DNA of 33,673 bases from Zygnema cylindricum (GCA_037447655.1 JBBHKE010003246.1:1-33673), one strand, 5' to 3'; counted from the first letter of the stretch, positions 9,935 to 21,335 are shown. The notes: generated from the letters alone by a model not told the origin. A program made the numbers and translations.

Positions 9935-9962
<28 letters not shown>
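9935..9962 (+). repeat. Run of 28 guanines
   Basis: An uninterrupted G tract preceded by ACCCCCTAT, so its start can also fold back on the C run. It may form G-quadruplexes. Its true length may be misjudged by sequencing. Confidence 0.9.
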
Positions 9963-9965
<3 letters not shown>

Positions 9966-10397
9966 TAAAAATGTTTTTACGTCAGGGTACGGTACTACCA
10001 GTACAAATTCGGACACCATGTGCATGGAGTACGGACCATTAAATATCGATTATCGGTAGGTCAAAAAAAATTACATATATGTTATCTGTAAAAGGGTATC
10101 CATTAGTGTTGTGTATCGACAAGAAATTTATTGCGATAACACCGATAGCGATAGTTATTGGTCATCGAACGGTCAAGGGTATAGTACGCTATGTTGAAAA
10201 TAATAGATTTTTAGAGTATTTTCTAGGTTTAATAGGTTAGTATAAAAGAAAAGGAAAAAGGACGGACAGCCTGCCTCCACCTCCTCTCTCTAGCCCCCAT
10301 ACTTGTTGTAGTCACTGAAGGATAGAGAGGGAGGTTGATCCATGGCTGCCTTAGTTCAAACAGACAGTTATTTTTAGTAGGTTACTAAAAATATACC

Positions 10398-10480
10398 TGA
10401 CGGAGCCGGGATTTGATCCCGATACCTTCGGTTTGTCAAGTTGGTCGATAGCGGTCAGCTTTATCCTATTAGACTAGGAC
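10398..10480 (-). repeat. tRNA-like module in the solo LTR
   Basis: On the minus strand TAGTCTAATAGGATAAAG (A-box-like) is followed by GGTATCGGGATCAAATCCCG. The T-arm is strong (CGGG, 7-9 nt loop, CCCG), then CTCCGTCA. Antisense to the LTR, as in the other copies. Confidence 0.5.
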
Positions 10481-11218
10481 CAATGCTAAATGCTATAGTA
10501 TGTGATAGATATATATATATATATATCTATAAGGAGGAACACATTCATTTAACTAAAACTGTATACGGCTTGCATAGATACAGTTTTATGAAAGTACGAA
10601 GTACGACACTTTTTCAAAACGAATACCACGCATTTTGTTTTGACAGCGAAACAAATATCGCGCAAGTATTTATAACGGCTAAGATTGCGTCTCGCTGCGA
10701 ATCCAACGGCGCACATCATCGCCGGAATCCCGGAGTGGTCACTTTGGCGTTTTGTGACGTGGCATGACTTGGAGCCACGTGGAGAGATGACATTCGGTCA
10801 TAGGAATTCCGAGGAATGTACGGACGAGTGAAAAGCAGACACGCGTCCGCTTAATAGCCTTGTCGTACATAGGCCGTACAAAAGGTACACCGGCAGCAGT
10901 ACTTTTTAGTACGGTACAATAATCTGATTGGTCTGTATTTCAGTAGATAGAAGTTATTAGAGGGAATCAGGACTTAAAATTTTTTGGTAGGTAGTCACCT
11001 CTCCTTTTGAGAGTTTGTACAAATTGGCATTTTTACTGCCTCATAACTTATCGGCTAGTTGGCCGTTTTCAGTGATTCTTTTTGCTACGGACTTAGGGGA
11101 GTCCAGGCTGCATAGGGGTGTAGTCAAACTGTCATTTTGCCTTCCTGGACAGCAGTGGTTGTGGCTTGAAGTAGGTTAGTTAAATACTATCTAGAGGTTT
11201 CCTGTATTCTGTGGTCCA

Positions 11219-11238
11219 ATGGAAGACACAGAATTGCA
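11219..11238 (+). other. LTR-encoded gag leader codons in the solo LTR
   Basis: ATG at 11219 opens MEDTEL, 20 nt before the LTR end, at exactly the spacing seen in 7410-7429 (MEVSEL), 24794-24813 (MEVSEL) and 28464-28483 (MEPIEF). The two Glu and the final Leu/Phe codons are kept although the bases between differ. Confidence 0.5.
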
Positions 11239-11503
11239 CGCTATATAATAGTACTTTATAATATACTGTATTATATTTTTCACTATTTATAGCGTGGCAT
11301 GCCACGTGTTGCAATCTGTTCTGTACTCTATGAAACGGAATAATGGCAGTTTGAGTACGACGGAATAAACCGTACAATTGGACCGTACAAACCGTACAGT
11401 TATCGCCGATAGTTATCGGTACCGGGGTTATCGTGATAAAAAAATTGATATTATCAGTTTATTACCGGCTATAACACCAGTTTCGATATATCGTGCCAAT
11501 ATA

Positions 11504-11595
11504 TCGATTATCAACAAGCCAAAAATAGATACATGTCGATTATCGGCAAGCCAAAAAAAAATACATATCGATTATCGACAAAACCCTACCGATAC
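11504..11595 (+). repeat. Three tandem copies of a 32-bp CGATTATC unit
   Basis: TCGATTATC followed by a CAAGCCAAAAA-type tail begins at 11504, 11536 and 11568, a regular 32-bp period, with the last copy diverging. A single similar unit lies at about 10041. Part of the CGATA-rich element. Confidence 0.75.
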
Positions 11596-11599
11596 ATTA

Positions 11600-12149
11600 C
11601 ACTACACCGCGAATCGTTATTAGTGTCAAAGTCACTAATTTGGGTTCTTAAAATTCTGATTTTTTTTTTGAAATAGGATACATGATTTTAATTTTTCCTT
11701 GACTTTAATTAAGATACTTTACAAAATAAAGTAAAGCCCGAAAGTACAATAAAATATAAATAGTGTGGTGTACGGTCGATGTTAGACCATACATAAATGT
11801 ACCTTTTCAAGTGAAAATTTACAAAAAATTGAATTAATCAGATGCGCACGCATAGGAACGTGCGCTAAAAAAAATGGGATTAGTCTGACACGTAAATTAG
11901 TATAGCATGTACGGATATTTTAAATTCGCGACGGCGTACAATTTATAATATTTTGTACGGATACATATATTAATGTATATAATCGTACGGCGAATATTCC
12001 ATTTTTGCTGTTCCCAAATTAGCATAAACGCCGAAATTAGAATGCACTTTTTTTTTGAAAATTTTCAAATTCTTAATTAGCATCAATTACGGTAAATTTT
12101 CTTCATCGCTATTTAAACTTTGACACTAATAGCGATTCGCGGTGTAGTT
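11600..12149. mobile_element. TIR element T1 (550 bp, MITE-like)
   Basis: Terminal inverted repeats share CTACACCGCGAATCG and TATTAGTGTCAAAG at both ends, about 31 of 32 positions, with TA at the left border. No coding capacity. The subterminal TTAGTG motif is repeated inverted (GTCACTAATTT) just inside the left TIR. An internal block TAAATAGTGTGG next to GTACGG is shared with T2 (about 12637) and with 20903. TA border and CACTACACC/CAGTACACC ends suggest a Tc1/mariner-like family, but this is not proven. Confidence 0.75.
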
Positions 12150-12471
12150 TTTTCACCGGCTATCCATACACAATAAGTAAAAAAAGCTTGTTGTTCGATG
12201 GTACAACACAAGAACAATAAAAATGATTTGTACGAAACTTCAAAAAAAAGGAAAGGTACGATGATAGCATAGGGGTGAGTGAAGTCCGATAAATGTGAAC
12301 TGTTTGAGCGTTGCAACGAGCGTCTGACATTTGAGCAGCCATAGTGAGTGATCCTGACGGAACGACACCCTACGGCCGGTTGCGTGGATGTGTCGAGATC
12401 GCAAATGGGTATGGACCAATCCGCTCATTACTGTAGTTTTGCTTCCCTCTAGTATTATGAGGGATTAGAGT
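12150..12471. other. Spacer between T1 and T2
   Basis: About 320 bp with several overlapping minus-strand frames of 60-67 codons, none with recognisable features. I see no coding gene here. Confidence 0.4.
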
Positions 12472-13435
12472 TACAGTACACCGCGCATCGTAATTAGAGT
12501 AAATTTCTCTAATTCGGTCGCTCGAAATTTCGACCCTATCACATCAAATAGAGTAATCGATTCTAATTTTTTCATTATTCTAATTTAGGTGAGGTTTAAT
12601 TAGTGTAACAACATTCTAATATAGGTTCGTGTTAAATAGTGTGGAGTACGGACGACGTCTGACCGTGCAATATTGTATTTTTTAAGTAAAAAGGTACATT
12701 TAATGATTTAAAAGAGTCACTCTCCCACGTGAAATCACACTAGACAAAAAGACCCAATCACATCGAAAAAAAGTCGTTCGCATAACTCTCGTCCGTCGAC
12801 AACATCGTCGTCAGTGTGAACATTTTCCTAAATATCCATGCTGAAAGTTTATAGTACAACGGCGAAAATACGTGTTTGCCTTTATTCCCGTAATAACTTT
12901 GTAATTGTTGTTTTGACGTTCCGCGTATGCAGTTAAAATAGGGAACTTCGTAGCAATTTCATTAAAATTTTATTCTAATATAGGATCGCGTCTGTTTTAG
13001 CGTAAATATTAATTTTAAATAAACCAAACGTACCAAAATGACCCTTGAAAGGAGTAACTTTTAAATGTAATATGGGTTTTTTACCATGATGGCACATGAA
13101 ATAGAGTAACCATATTGACAAAAATAAAATAAATATACATCATTTGGCGTGGGTGATATATGTCGTGAGGTAACGCCAAATGCGGACAGACCTCACAAAA
13201 TAAAATTTTCTTGGACCAATCAGAGTAACGCTTCCTTTGTCTAATCAAAGCCGCTTATTTTTTTTTCGGTTCCCTGTGGAATCTGACGACTGCGCCGCCA
13301 TCTTGAAAATCTCTCCATTCTTTCAACAACGATATGTGACACTGTCGCATCCTCTTTCACCGCCATGGATTGCAATTCGCCCGCGTCATTGTTTTCACGC
13401 AGTTTTCTTACATTTTTTAATTGTGTAACGCTGTA

Positions 13436-13543
13436 ATGGCAAACATTTTGTTGCCAGTCAACTCCACCATTGATGACGTGGCGAGAGCCTACGCTCTTAC
13501 TGAAGTGGCTCTGTATGACGTGGAAATTACCAATTTCCTCTAA
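13436..13543 (+). CDS. Small ORF of 35 codons inside T2
   Basis: ATG at 13436 opens MANILLPVNSTIDDVARAYA and closes with TAA at 13541, followed by AATGCAAATAAA, which resembles a poly(A) signal region. The stretch around it is richer in G and C than its surroundings. No family recognised. It may be a small protein, one exon of a spliced gene or chance. Confidence 0.2.
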   Translation: MANILLPVNSTIDDVARAYALTEVALYDVEITNFL

Positions 13544-16440
13544 AATGCAAATAAATTTTTTAGAGACCTATGCTAGCTTCTCCCTCATTATCCTTTCACT
13601 TTTTTGTCGGTTTTTTTCGAGTCGGTTATGCCCTTACTAATCTTTAATATTTTCTTTTATTTTATGAAGGCTTATTTGAAGGTAACTTCTATCTTTTTTT
13701 ACTTTTTTTTAGTTTTGAGAGAAATTTTGTGAATGTTTAGAAGGAAAATACAAAATCGTTTGTTATGTTTTGCCTGAAGAATTTTTTCTTTCTTCGAAAC
13801 GGAAACGGTATTCAACTCTTTTTTGTATTTTTCTTACTTTTCTTTACCTTTATTTTATTTTCCTCTTTTCGATCTCAATATATATGCAGGAGTCAACTTC
13901 CGAAAATACGTAAAGGATGGCTTGAGTGTCGGTTTCAAGGTGGGTTGTGAAAAAAAAAATTAAAAAAAATGAAAATGTTAATACTAACTCAGATTATCGA
14001 TGTTTCAGTGAACATGTTTTCGTTGTTTATGAATTGATTAATTAACTCTAAAGTTTGTCACATGTACCATTCACAATAATATTGTTGTTGTGCTGACCAG
14101 ATAATTCAAAAATGCGTCATGTGTACAGATTATAATAATGCGGATATATGTCATTTGTTTCATTTAGGTCATTTCGAAATTTGTCGCGATTATCATCCAC
14201 GACAATGTAAAAAAAAATTAATTGTACAAATCAAATGAGACGAAAACATACAGCGTGCATGATTTCGAATAGTGCCAAAATGTTTAATTTTAATTCGCAA
14301 AACAACAAAATTAATAGGAGGAGGATTTTTTTTGGACGCTTCAGTTATATCTTAACTCAAGGGTTGTCTGGATCTTTCCAAAAATTAATGTGAAAAACGT
14401 GAATTCAAACGAGAATTTGAAACGCAAATTCAAAATTCAAATGTGAATGAGTGAAACCTCATGTGAATGGAAATAGGAGTTTTGAAGGAAAATTGAATTT
14501 CCATTTGAATGTTTTGCAGGATTTTCGATTAGGCGAGAGAATTGCGGAGGAAGGAAAAGCTGCGGTAATTGTGGTGAACAAATGAGATAATATTTTGGAG
14601 AAGGACAACAACAATAATTTACACTACACTTTGGACGTCAGGCGTCTCCGTTGTCTCGATTGGGCTCCCATTGTCTTTACTTCAACAACCATGGGACAAC
14701 GAATTCCAAAGTGCCAACAGATCAGCTTGAAAAAAACTTTTTTATTCTTTTTTTCTAACAGTCATTTTCTTTCAAGTCCTTTTGTTCTTATCAAGCGACA
14801 TAAAATACTTCAAAGGAAGCATGGGAACATGTACTGGATTCGAAGTACGGTTACAAAGTACGGTTACAGAAGAACAGAAGTAGGCGACGAACAAAAGTTA
14901 TTAGTTTTGAGGAAGGGACAGGAAGTGAATATTAAGTACAACTATTGTCTTTATTGTATATATGATTGATTTGTTACTGACAACATATTAGAGTGGACTT
15001 TATATTTTTCTTGCTCTAAAAGAGGATAGTGAAATCATTTGTATAAAAAGGGAATAGAAAGGAGAAAATAGAAAAAAGATTCATGAGAAAGTGGAAAGGT
15101 AGAGAAGTTTTCCGAAGTTATGAGCCTGTATTCAGATTTCGAGTGTGTAAAATAGTGAAATTTTGGAGCAATAATTGTTTTTTTTGACATAAACAATAAA
15201 TGATTGTAATGAAATATTTATTATGCTAAATATTTTTAAGCCATGATACTCCAATGAGGATGTTATTACTCTTTATTCTAATGATATATGTGTTTTTTTG
15301 TTTTTTATTAAATGATTTTGTTTTGTACGTGTTTGCGACTGCTATGGAATGATGACAATTTTTTTTTTGTCATGGATGATGACCGACCACCGATGAGACA
15401 TCTTCGTCGCTGGATTATAAACCAGCGATGATTCATTGTCATCGTTGACCAAACAATTAGCATCGGCACTGTCTCTCACCAGAAGACAAACCCGCGTCGA
15501 GAATGTAACGTCGCTGAACTGCAAAGCATCAATAGAGTAATATCGACATTTAACCAAAAATCAATAAGGACGTTTTGTCATCGTGGAAAATCCTTCGGCT
15601 CTGAGGCAATGTCATCGCTGGAAAACCCGCCCGCGACGAGAAACTTTAATTTTTCTTGATTAAGCCTCAAATACAGAGTTGAAAACTAATTTTTTTTATT
15701 GGGTGTTTGCTTTTCATAACTCCTCAATGTGGGGTTCGTGTTTGGGATCCTTTTTCTTTAAGGTAACGTATGATGGAAAAATGATAGAAGCCATGGTTTT
15801 TGTGTCTCATAAAGGAATGCTTTTTTACAGATGTTTCTTTCCATAGTTGTCATTTTGTAAGGCCATCTCTTTGTAATAGAATTGTGGTAACGCTGTGTAA
15901 ACCGACCTGTTTATTAAATGAATTCTCAAATCAGAATTTGATTGGCACTAGCATGCAGCATGCCATATTTTAATCCGTGTATTGTTTAAGTACTTGGTCT
16001 AAGCAATTGCCACCACCTGAGTTTACTGGACTCCCAATTCGTGTAATGTTACATCTACCCAAACTCTTTTGCCCGATCCGTTTCTCTCTTACATAGCTAT
16101 CACAGAAATATCATATACCAAATTACATGAGAAGAATGAGAGAGGAAAAGAGGAGGAAAAAGGGAGGGGATGGATGCAGGTTTGAAATGGAATGCGACAG
16201 GAAATTGTATAAAGCTAGGGAGTCTAGGCGGGAGGGCAAGAGATAGAGGCATATTCTACTCAAATGAACATTGAATATCCCTTTTCTAATTGTTATTTAG
16301 TTTGAAGTGTTCTTACGTTTACCGCTGCTCTATCCTGTACTATTTCTCATTATCATTTCCCACTTTTTTTTTAACCCAGGAAAATTCAGATTTTTACAAA
16401 GTATCAACGTCTTTGAAATTTAAAAAAAAACTATCATCAC
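13544..16440. other. T2 interior, mostly AT-rich, no gene assigned
   Basis: Several T-tract plus AG junctions resemble splice acceptors, for example before 13890 (a short open stretch QLPKIRKGWLECRFQ bounded by AG and GT) and at about 14520. None can be linked into a gene by eye. Around 15360-15650 there are repeated TCATCG/GCTGG words of unknown meaning. Confidence 0.3.
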
Positions 16441-16653
16441 TTGCCACTTTCAAATGTTTACAAATTTACATCCGCACAATGGAGAGTGGCAGAATATTTC
16501 CTCTACAGAAGCAGCGCAAGAAGTTTGCTGCAACTATATCGATCATCTAAAAACCAAATTGTGAACCTCTGTGATTTCATCAACAGACAGAAACATTTCC
16601 AAATCAAGGGTATTTCTCAAACCAGGCAGTTAGGCGCTACACCAGAGTTTTGA
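16441..16653 (+). other. Open frame of 70 codons in T2, uncertain
   Basis: MPLSNVYKFTSAQWRVAEYF opens a frame with more balanced base composition than its surroundings. The opposite strand is also open here for a short run (LDLEMFLSVDEITEVHNLVF), which could be an exon of a minus-strand gene. No family recognised and I cannot choose the strand. Confidence 0.15.
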
Positions 16654-17655
16654 AGGTAAAATATAAACAAAAAATCTGGGGTAAAATACACCATATTCAA
16701 CACAAAATGCACAGGTACCTCATGATACAGACAAACCCATAATGGCAAATATCACGTAAGGAATGTTTTAATCATGTTCATAAAAGACAATGTACAAGAG
16801 GCTATGATATAGCTAAGGTTAAGATATATAAAAGTTAAATCCACTAAATCTAATACATTTAGGAGTTCCTCCCGTTATGCAAACAGAACGTGAGTGGATC
16901 GCTTAGTTTTGTACAGTCACATTACACAGCTGTTGATACGAGTTTCTGGTAGTGTTTTCAAGCTATAATACTCATAGACCAAACAACAATTTTTGGGGCA
17001 AGACTAGCACATGGCCAAACAAACAACTCCAGCAAGCAGATCCAAAAAATAATTTCAATTGGTTATATACATTCAGCTTATACTCAAACGATCCGCTTCT
17101 GCGCCACTAGAGAGGATTCACAAAAAGATGTTATGAGTTGAGAACAGTATCCTTCGATGTGCGTACTTCCATATCCTGTTTCGTAAAAAAAAAACAAAAA
17201 TAAATAAATTAAAAAGCCAGTTAAAATAACAAAACACAAATGGAGCCATAAAAAGAACTGCAACAGTATTGAGTGCATAATAATTAGGAAATATTTTGAA
17301 CAAGAAAGGCCAGAAATTAGGGCAGGTAAAAACATTCGAAAGTTCCTGCAACGTGATTAGACATCAAATGTGACCACACTAACTCATGTTTTGTTCGAAC
17401 TCTTGCTCGAACTAAAACTGATTTTTCAAAAACAGTACTTAGAAAATCAAAGAATACAAAATTTATAATTAAAAAAAAAGGGAATGGATCAAAAAAGAAA
17501 ACAACATTTCATTTATTTTGCTTTTTATCTTTATTTATCTTTTTTCCATGGGTTGATGAGGTAAAGGGGAGGAGTGTTTTAGGAAAACTTATTACAAAAA
17601 ATAGCTTTCCGAAAAATGTTCGGGAAACTTCTTGATAGTTTTGAGAATGAGGTTT

Positions 17656-17820
17656 TTATATCTGTTCTCCCGGTCCGTAACGATTATCCAGGTGATTATT
17701 CGTCCCTCTAGGTTGTAGCATGTTGTTTTTTCCAGGAGACACTTGCGGGTTGACAGCTGTATGCTGAGTCCCCACATCTCCGCCTGTCGTGTTGTCATCT
17801 CCGGTTGAAGCTTCTTCCAC
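17656..17820 (-). CDS. Possible exon of an unknown minus-strand gene
   Basis: After a T-rich stretch the minus strand reads an open run ASTGDDNTTGGDVGTQHTA followed by VNPQVSPGKNNMLQPRG and GPGEQI, ending at a stop codon (TAA). The Gly/Asn/Asp/Thr-rich composition is like a disordered protein segment and unlike the AT-driven frames nearby. Farther down the same strand, acceptor-like T-tract plus AG junctions lie before 17345 (GTTGCAG) and about 17178 (ACGAAACAG). Could be a captured gene fragment inside T2. No function can be given. Confidence 0.2.
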   Translation of the reverse strand: MEEASTGDDNTTGGDVGTQHTAVNPQVSPGKNNMLQPRGTNNHLDNRYGPGEQI

Positions 17821-18800
17821 GAGTGCAATATACATGGGAAAATTTAAAAAATGAGAGGTTAAAAAAACGAGGCACTCCATTATGAAAGGAGGGTGGGCTC
17901 AGAATTTAGATTTTAATATTTGGTTTAAAAATTTGAATCTCACCTTTTTAAAAATATAAAAAAAGAAGCGAGAATCTTTAAAAGTTGTAGTAGAATTTTT
18001 TTACGAATGAGCCATGCCGAAAAATTCAACGAATGAGCCATGAAAAACGATGCAGCTTATTAAATGCACAGAATTTGATAACAAGAGAGACCAAAAGGAC
18101 AGACAATGTTGTATAATCGTTGTTTTGCAACCGTGAGATTTTTGTGGTTACTTCATTAGCCACGTGTAATTGTGGTCATCCAATAATATATCGCGTTACG
18201 TCGATTCATCAAGATAATTGTAAATTGCGACAAAATTAGGATCAATTTTTACTGTAATACGTGTGCCTTCTGTAACTTACTCAACAGATCGCAACTTTAT
18301 TAGAGTTAAGACACCTTATTAAAGTAAATTGACTCTAATATAACCACCAAAGTGCGACAGTATTAGAGTTCAAAAGTACCTTTTTCGTACGAAAATCAAA
18401 TAATGTAACGAGAGATGTCGTTTACATTTGAACTACAAGCGTAATTCATCCGTATTCATCCGTTCATAAATGCTGATTTTCAATTATGTAACTGCGCATA
18501 ATTTACATGTAAACTTCGACGGTGGTCTCGACGAAACTGACATTCAGCGCGACAATAGTACTAACGTTAGAATATACGGACTGACAGTTTTTGTACTTCT
18601 ACATAATTTAGTATTCATAATTACAGCGCGGATAATTATCGCCGACATAACCCAATATAGAGTACTTAAATAAATTAGAGTAAAATTCCTTTTTAAAAAA
18701 GTTCTATCACATAAATTAGAGTAAATTACTCTAATTATTTTTTTTACTTTTTTTACTATAATTTTTTCATTACTCTAATTACGATTCGCGGTGTACTGTA

Positions 18801-19485
18801 CCTCAAACAGTTCGAATAACACAGTAAATCACTTATAGTGTAACCGTCCGTACTGCCGACAAACCCAGCCTGCCGACAAAAACCAGGTTGGCGACAAAAC
18901 CAGCTGCCCGACAAAACGTGTCTGATGACATTACAATGCGATAGTCAATGAGCGTAAGGTTTTATGAAACGATTGACACCCGGCATTTTAGTACTTCAAA
19001 TTTACCAAGCGTGCCGATCAAAATTACATGTGCGATTATGGCAATTGTACGATTTCGTCCTTTTCTACTGTCCGTAAAAAGGGGACATCTCTAAGGGCAC
19101 GTCTCCATCAGGAGTGAAAAGGGGCAAAAAGTGGTCATTTGAAGACCTTTTTCAACGATTGGGCAGTTTATGGCCGTGAATTTGAAGCGATCCTAATCTG
19201 GACGGTCAAAATTTGCCGAATTATTGAAAACGGTCTTTAAATGACTCCTCATGGCCACTGATTGACCAGCGGGTGAAAAAACGCTCGTTTTGCAAAGCTA
19301 CGACCCGCAAAAATAGAGCTGCAAAGCACAATAATTGGGATTGCCACAGTGGCACTTGAATTGTTTGGCGTGTAGCTCAAAGAATTTAGCAAAAACCAAA
19401 TAAATAAGTTCGGCGCCCCCAATTTTGACCCTCGAACTTAAAATATATAGTAATTCTAATTGTTTTTTCACGTTAATAATAGGTA
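18801..19485. other. Spacer with short CCGACAAAACCAG repeats
   Basis: At 18855-18918 four imperfect units of about 16-18 bp (TGCCGACAAACCCAGCC and variants) follow one another. The word CGGCGCCCCCAATTTT at about 19408 occurs inverted at about 20812-20827 inside T3. No coding gene seen. Confidence 0.5.
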
Positions 19486-19557
19486 CAGTACACCTTGAAT
19501 CGTTATTAGCGTTAAGAAATTATTAGTGATAAAAAATAATTAGCGTTATTAACGCTA

Positions 19558-20299
19558 AGGGTGAAGTTCCATCAGACGTCTCTGTAATCGTACGGCCAAC
19601 TCTACAGACCGGGTCGATTGAGTCGATGTTCCATCACGTAGAGTTTGTAAAGCACGTGTTCTAAATTGACTGGCGCCACGCAAGCTACGATCCGCTAGTG
19701 AATATCTTTCAGATGTTTAGCACCAACAAACTTAACTTCAAATCTTCACTTGCGAACCATGTACCTGCGTACGAAGTAATCGTACGACAAAAGTTCTTTA
19801 CTTTTTGTAGACGCCAGTCTGTACGCCAGCTCATTTTTTAGGGTTTCTGTTTTCGAACATAACGAAAGTCCTGTGGGAGAAATAGTGTGAAGAACAAAAG
19901 TTACCGAAAATAGCGTGACAAAGGAATGTTACGAAATTTCGTTTTTATTTTCGGTTGTATTTTGGAAAGCGCGTGTCATGTGCAAATCTTAAGATTTTTC
20001 GTTGGTTTTCCATCATGACACGTAGGTTAATCGTCCAGCGTGCCACGAACTTTTTTTTTCTGTATCTGCCAACCCACCTCCTCGAGGTGAGTTGACGGTT
20101 ACAGAAAAAAATGAAGCGAACTCCTCGCAGATGAACATCCGACGGTCAGTATTACCTCCAAGACCTTCGCAGAGTATCGGCAAGATTCTCTGTAATGTTG
20201 TTTTTCGTATAAAAACAAAATAGGCGGTACGATTTGGTACGGAGGGTCGCGGATTTTTGTAAACTACGCCACTTTTCGCCTAATGGAACGCCACCCTTA
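19558..20299 (+). mobile_element. TIR element A (GGGTGAAGTTCCAT family)
   Basis: Ends are GGGTGAAGTTCCATCAG on the left and, inverted, GGGTGGCGTTCCATTAG on the right. It is homologous along its length to C (22480-23228, inverted) and D (23345-24793, split). Shared landmarks are CGTACGGCCAAC near the left end, a central CGTGACA stretch, a pair of short inverted words around 20080-20110 and GTAATGTTGTTTTTCG near the right end. No protein recognised. About 742 bp. Confidence 0.75.
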
Positions 20300-20586
20300 G
20301 CCGCAAAAATGAAATTTAATCGTCTAAGCATTACATTGAACTTAGAGGCAAAGTGAAACGAAACCTCTTGAAACTGAAGTTTTGTACGGAAATATTGCCG
20401 GTTCGTCGTACACATAAAATATTTTCGCGGACGAAAAAATCGCGTCACGCTTCGCAAACCAACATTTCTTCGAAATCGACAAGCGTGCGATTCGTACAAA
20501 TGAAAACCGCTCGGCGCTCGCACCAAACCGAACCGACACAAAATTACAGTATTGAATGAAACAACACATAACTGAGGGCAGAGGTC

Positions 20587-20700
20587 GCAAACGGTCAACC
20601 GAAACCGTGACCGACCGTTAACCGACCGCCCGCGCCGGATCCGGAACGGATTCGGTTGCCAAATTTTGGGGGTCGGGCGGTTACGGTCGGTTGATTCACC
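20587..20700. repeat. GC-rich inverted repeat within T3
   Basis: CGGTCAACCG, CCGACCGTTAACCGACCG and CCCG on the left face GGGCGGTTACGGTCGGTTG on the right around a GGATCCGGAACGG core. The segment could fold into a long hairpin and is far more GC-rich than its surroundings. Confidence 0.6.
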
Positions 20701-20865
20701 AGGAATTAAGAAAATCATAAATTATAATTATTAATGCTAATTCACTTGAACCTTAATTAACGTAAAAACAAATTAGTGTTATTAATTATATTTCAGTTAA
20801 ATCCCTAAAAAATTGGGGGCGCCGATATAGCATACATAACGCTAATAACGATTCAAGGTGTACTG

Positions 20866-21335
20866 TTTAATTAGGGTTAATAGTTATAGTTTGGACAATT
20901 ATTAAATAGTGTGGGGTACGAAATTTGCTTGTTACTTGGTACAATTGTACCAAAAAAGTGTTAGATAAAGGCGTCGACAACGCGAAAGTGAGTGCGTTTA
21001 CACAAAAAAACACACTAAAGCTTGGTTCCCAGTGTTGAAAACAGGGAAAAAACACGCAAACTTGTTCTCACGTGTTCAAACTGTTGTTTTTGAAAAGTTA
21101 GTTTCGTGCGAACACGGCGTTTCGTCCGTACGCGATGTTTCGTGCGTACGCATTTACACGATATACTGTGGAGGTTCGAAAGGATTTGCGGATTGGGAGA
21201 ATTAAATGTACGAGTAAATTTAATGGAGTAATTGAGTGGCACGAAATGTGAGAGGAAATGGACGGCGGATCGCGAAGCGATCCGACGTGAGATAATCGAC
21301 GAAGATAAAATGGTACGTCGCACGTACGAAACATA
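20866..21335. other. Stretch with T-family internal block, no gene
   Basis: The block AAATAGTGTGG next to GGTACG at about 20903 is shared with the interiors of T1 and T2, so this may be a remnant of that family. Overlapping minus-strand frames at 21015-21368 show no protein features. Confidence 0.4.

Larger units (their letters stand above)
10192..11238 (+). mobile_element. Solo copia LTR with perfect 5-bp target duplication
   Basis: Reverse-complement homologue of the other copia LTRs: it starts TGTTGAAAATAA and ends CAGAATTGCA. CGCTA occurs directly before (10187-10191) and directly after (11239-11243), the 5-bp duplication expected for copia insertion. No internal region remains, so it is the product of LTR-LTR recombination. 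It is 1047 bp, identical in length to the 5' LTR of element 2, though the sequence is much diverged. It keeps the G-box block, the tRNA-like module and the U5 ATG (11219-11221). Confidence 0.92.
9761..11602. mobile_element. CGATA-rich TIR element split by a solo LTR
   Basis: The left end TA-GTGTTGTTTATCGG and the right end CCGATACATTACAC-TA are imperfect inverted repeats. The inside, on both sides of the solo LTR, is full of CGATA, ATCGAT and CGATATATCG palindromes. A related TA-flanked element with GTGTTGGG ends lies at 23959-24713. A second GTGTTGTGTATCG start at about 10107 suggests an internal duplication or two abutting copies. No coding frame. Boundaries are approximate, and the right end abuts T1. 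Confidence 0.5.
12472..18800. mobile_element. TIR element T2 (6.3 kb) with subterminal repeats
   Basis: Ends are TACAGTACACCGCG-C/A-ATCG and TAATTAGAGTAA in inverted orientation (12472-12502 and 18770-18800). If TA is the target duplication the element proper is 12474-18798. The motif ATTAGAGTAA or its complement recurs near both ends (e.g. 12493, 12507, 12547, 12565 left; about 18675, 18715, 18726, 18770 right). The 4-5 kb interior has no recognisable transposase but contains exon-like stretches (see 13436-13543 and 17656-17820). It may be a non-autonomous element, an autonomous one with a diverged spliced gene, or several nested elements. Large for a MITE. Confidence 0.6.
19486..20865. mobile_element. 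TIR element T3 with element A nested inside
   Basis: Inverted ends CAGTACACCTTGAATCG plus TTATTAGCGTTA at 19486 and 20838-20865. TA precedes the left end; the right border reads TT, a likely mutation. The TTAGCGTTA motif recurs next to both ends. Element A (19558-20299) interrupts it 72 bp in; without A, T3 is about 640 bp. The right part holds a GC-rich inverted repeat (20587-20700) with CCGACCGTTAACCGACC-like words. The minus-strand frame of 188 codons across A and T3 (20152-20718) has no protein family features and is not called a gene. Confidence 0.7.

Noticed and set aside
11504-11595. CRISPR-like array
   Set aside because: Units are directly adjacent with no unique spacers, in a eukaryotic transposon context; a simple tandem repeat.
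14595-14969. 124-codon plus-strand ORF inside T2
   Set aside because: No family features; contains poly-Phe and a direct repeat of GTACGGTTACA; retained only as part of the unassigned interior.
20152-20718. Long minus-strand frame of 188 codons
   Set aside because: It crosses the boundary of element A and T3 and the GC-rich inverted repeat, and has no domain-like pattern; it arises from low stop density in GC-rich sequence.
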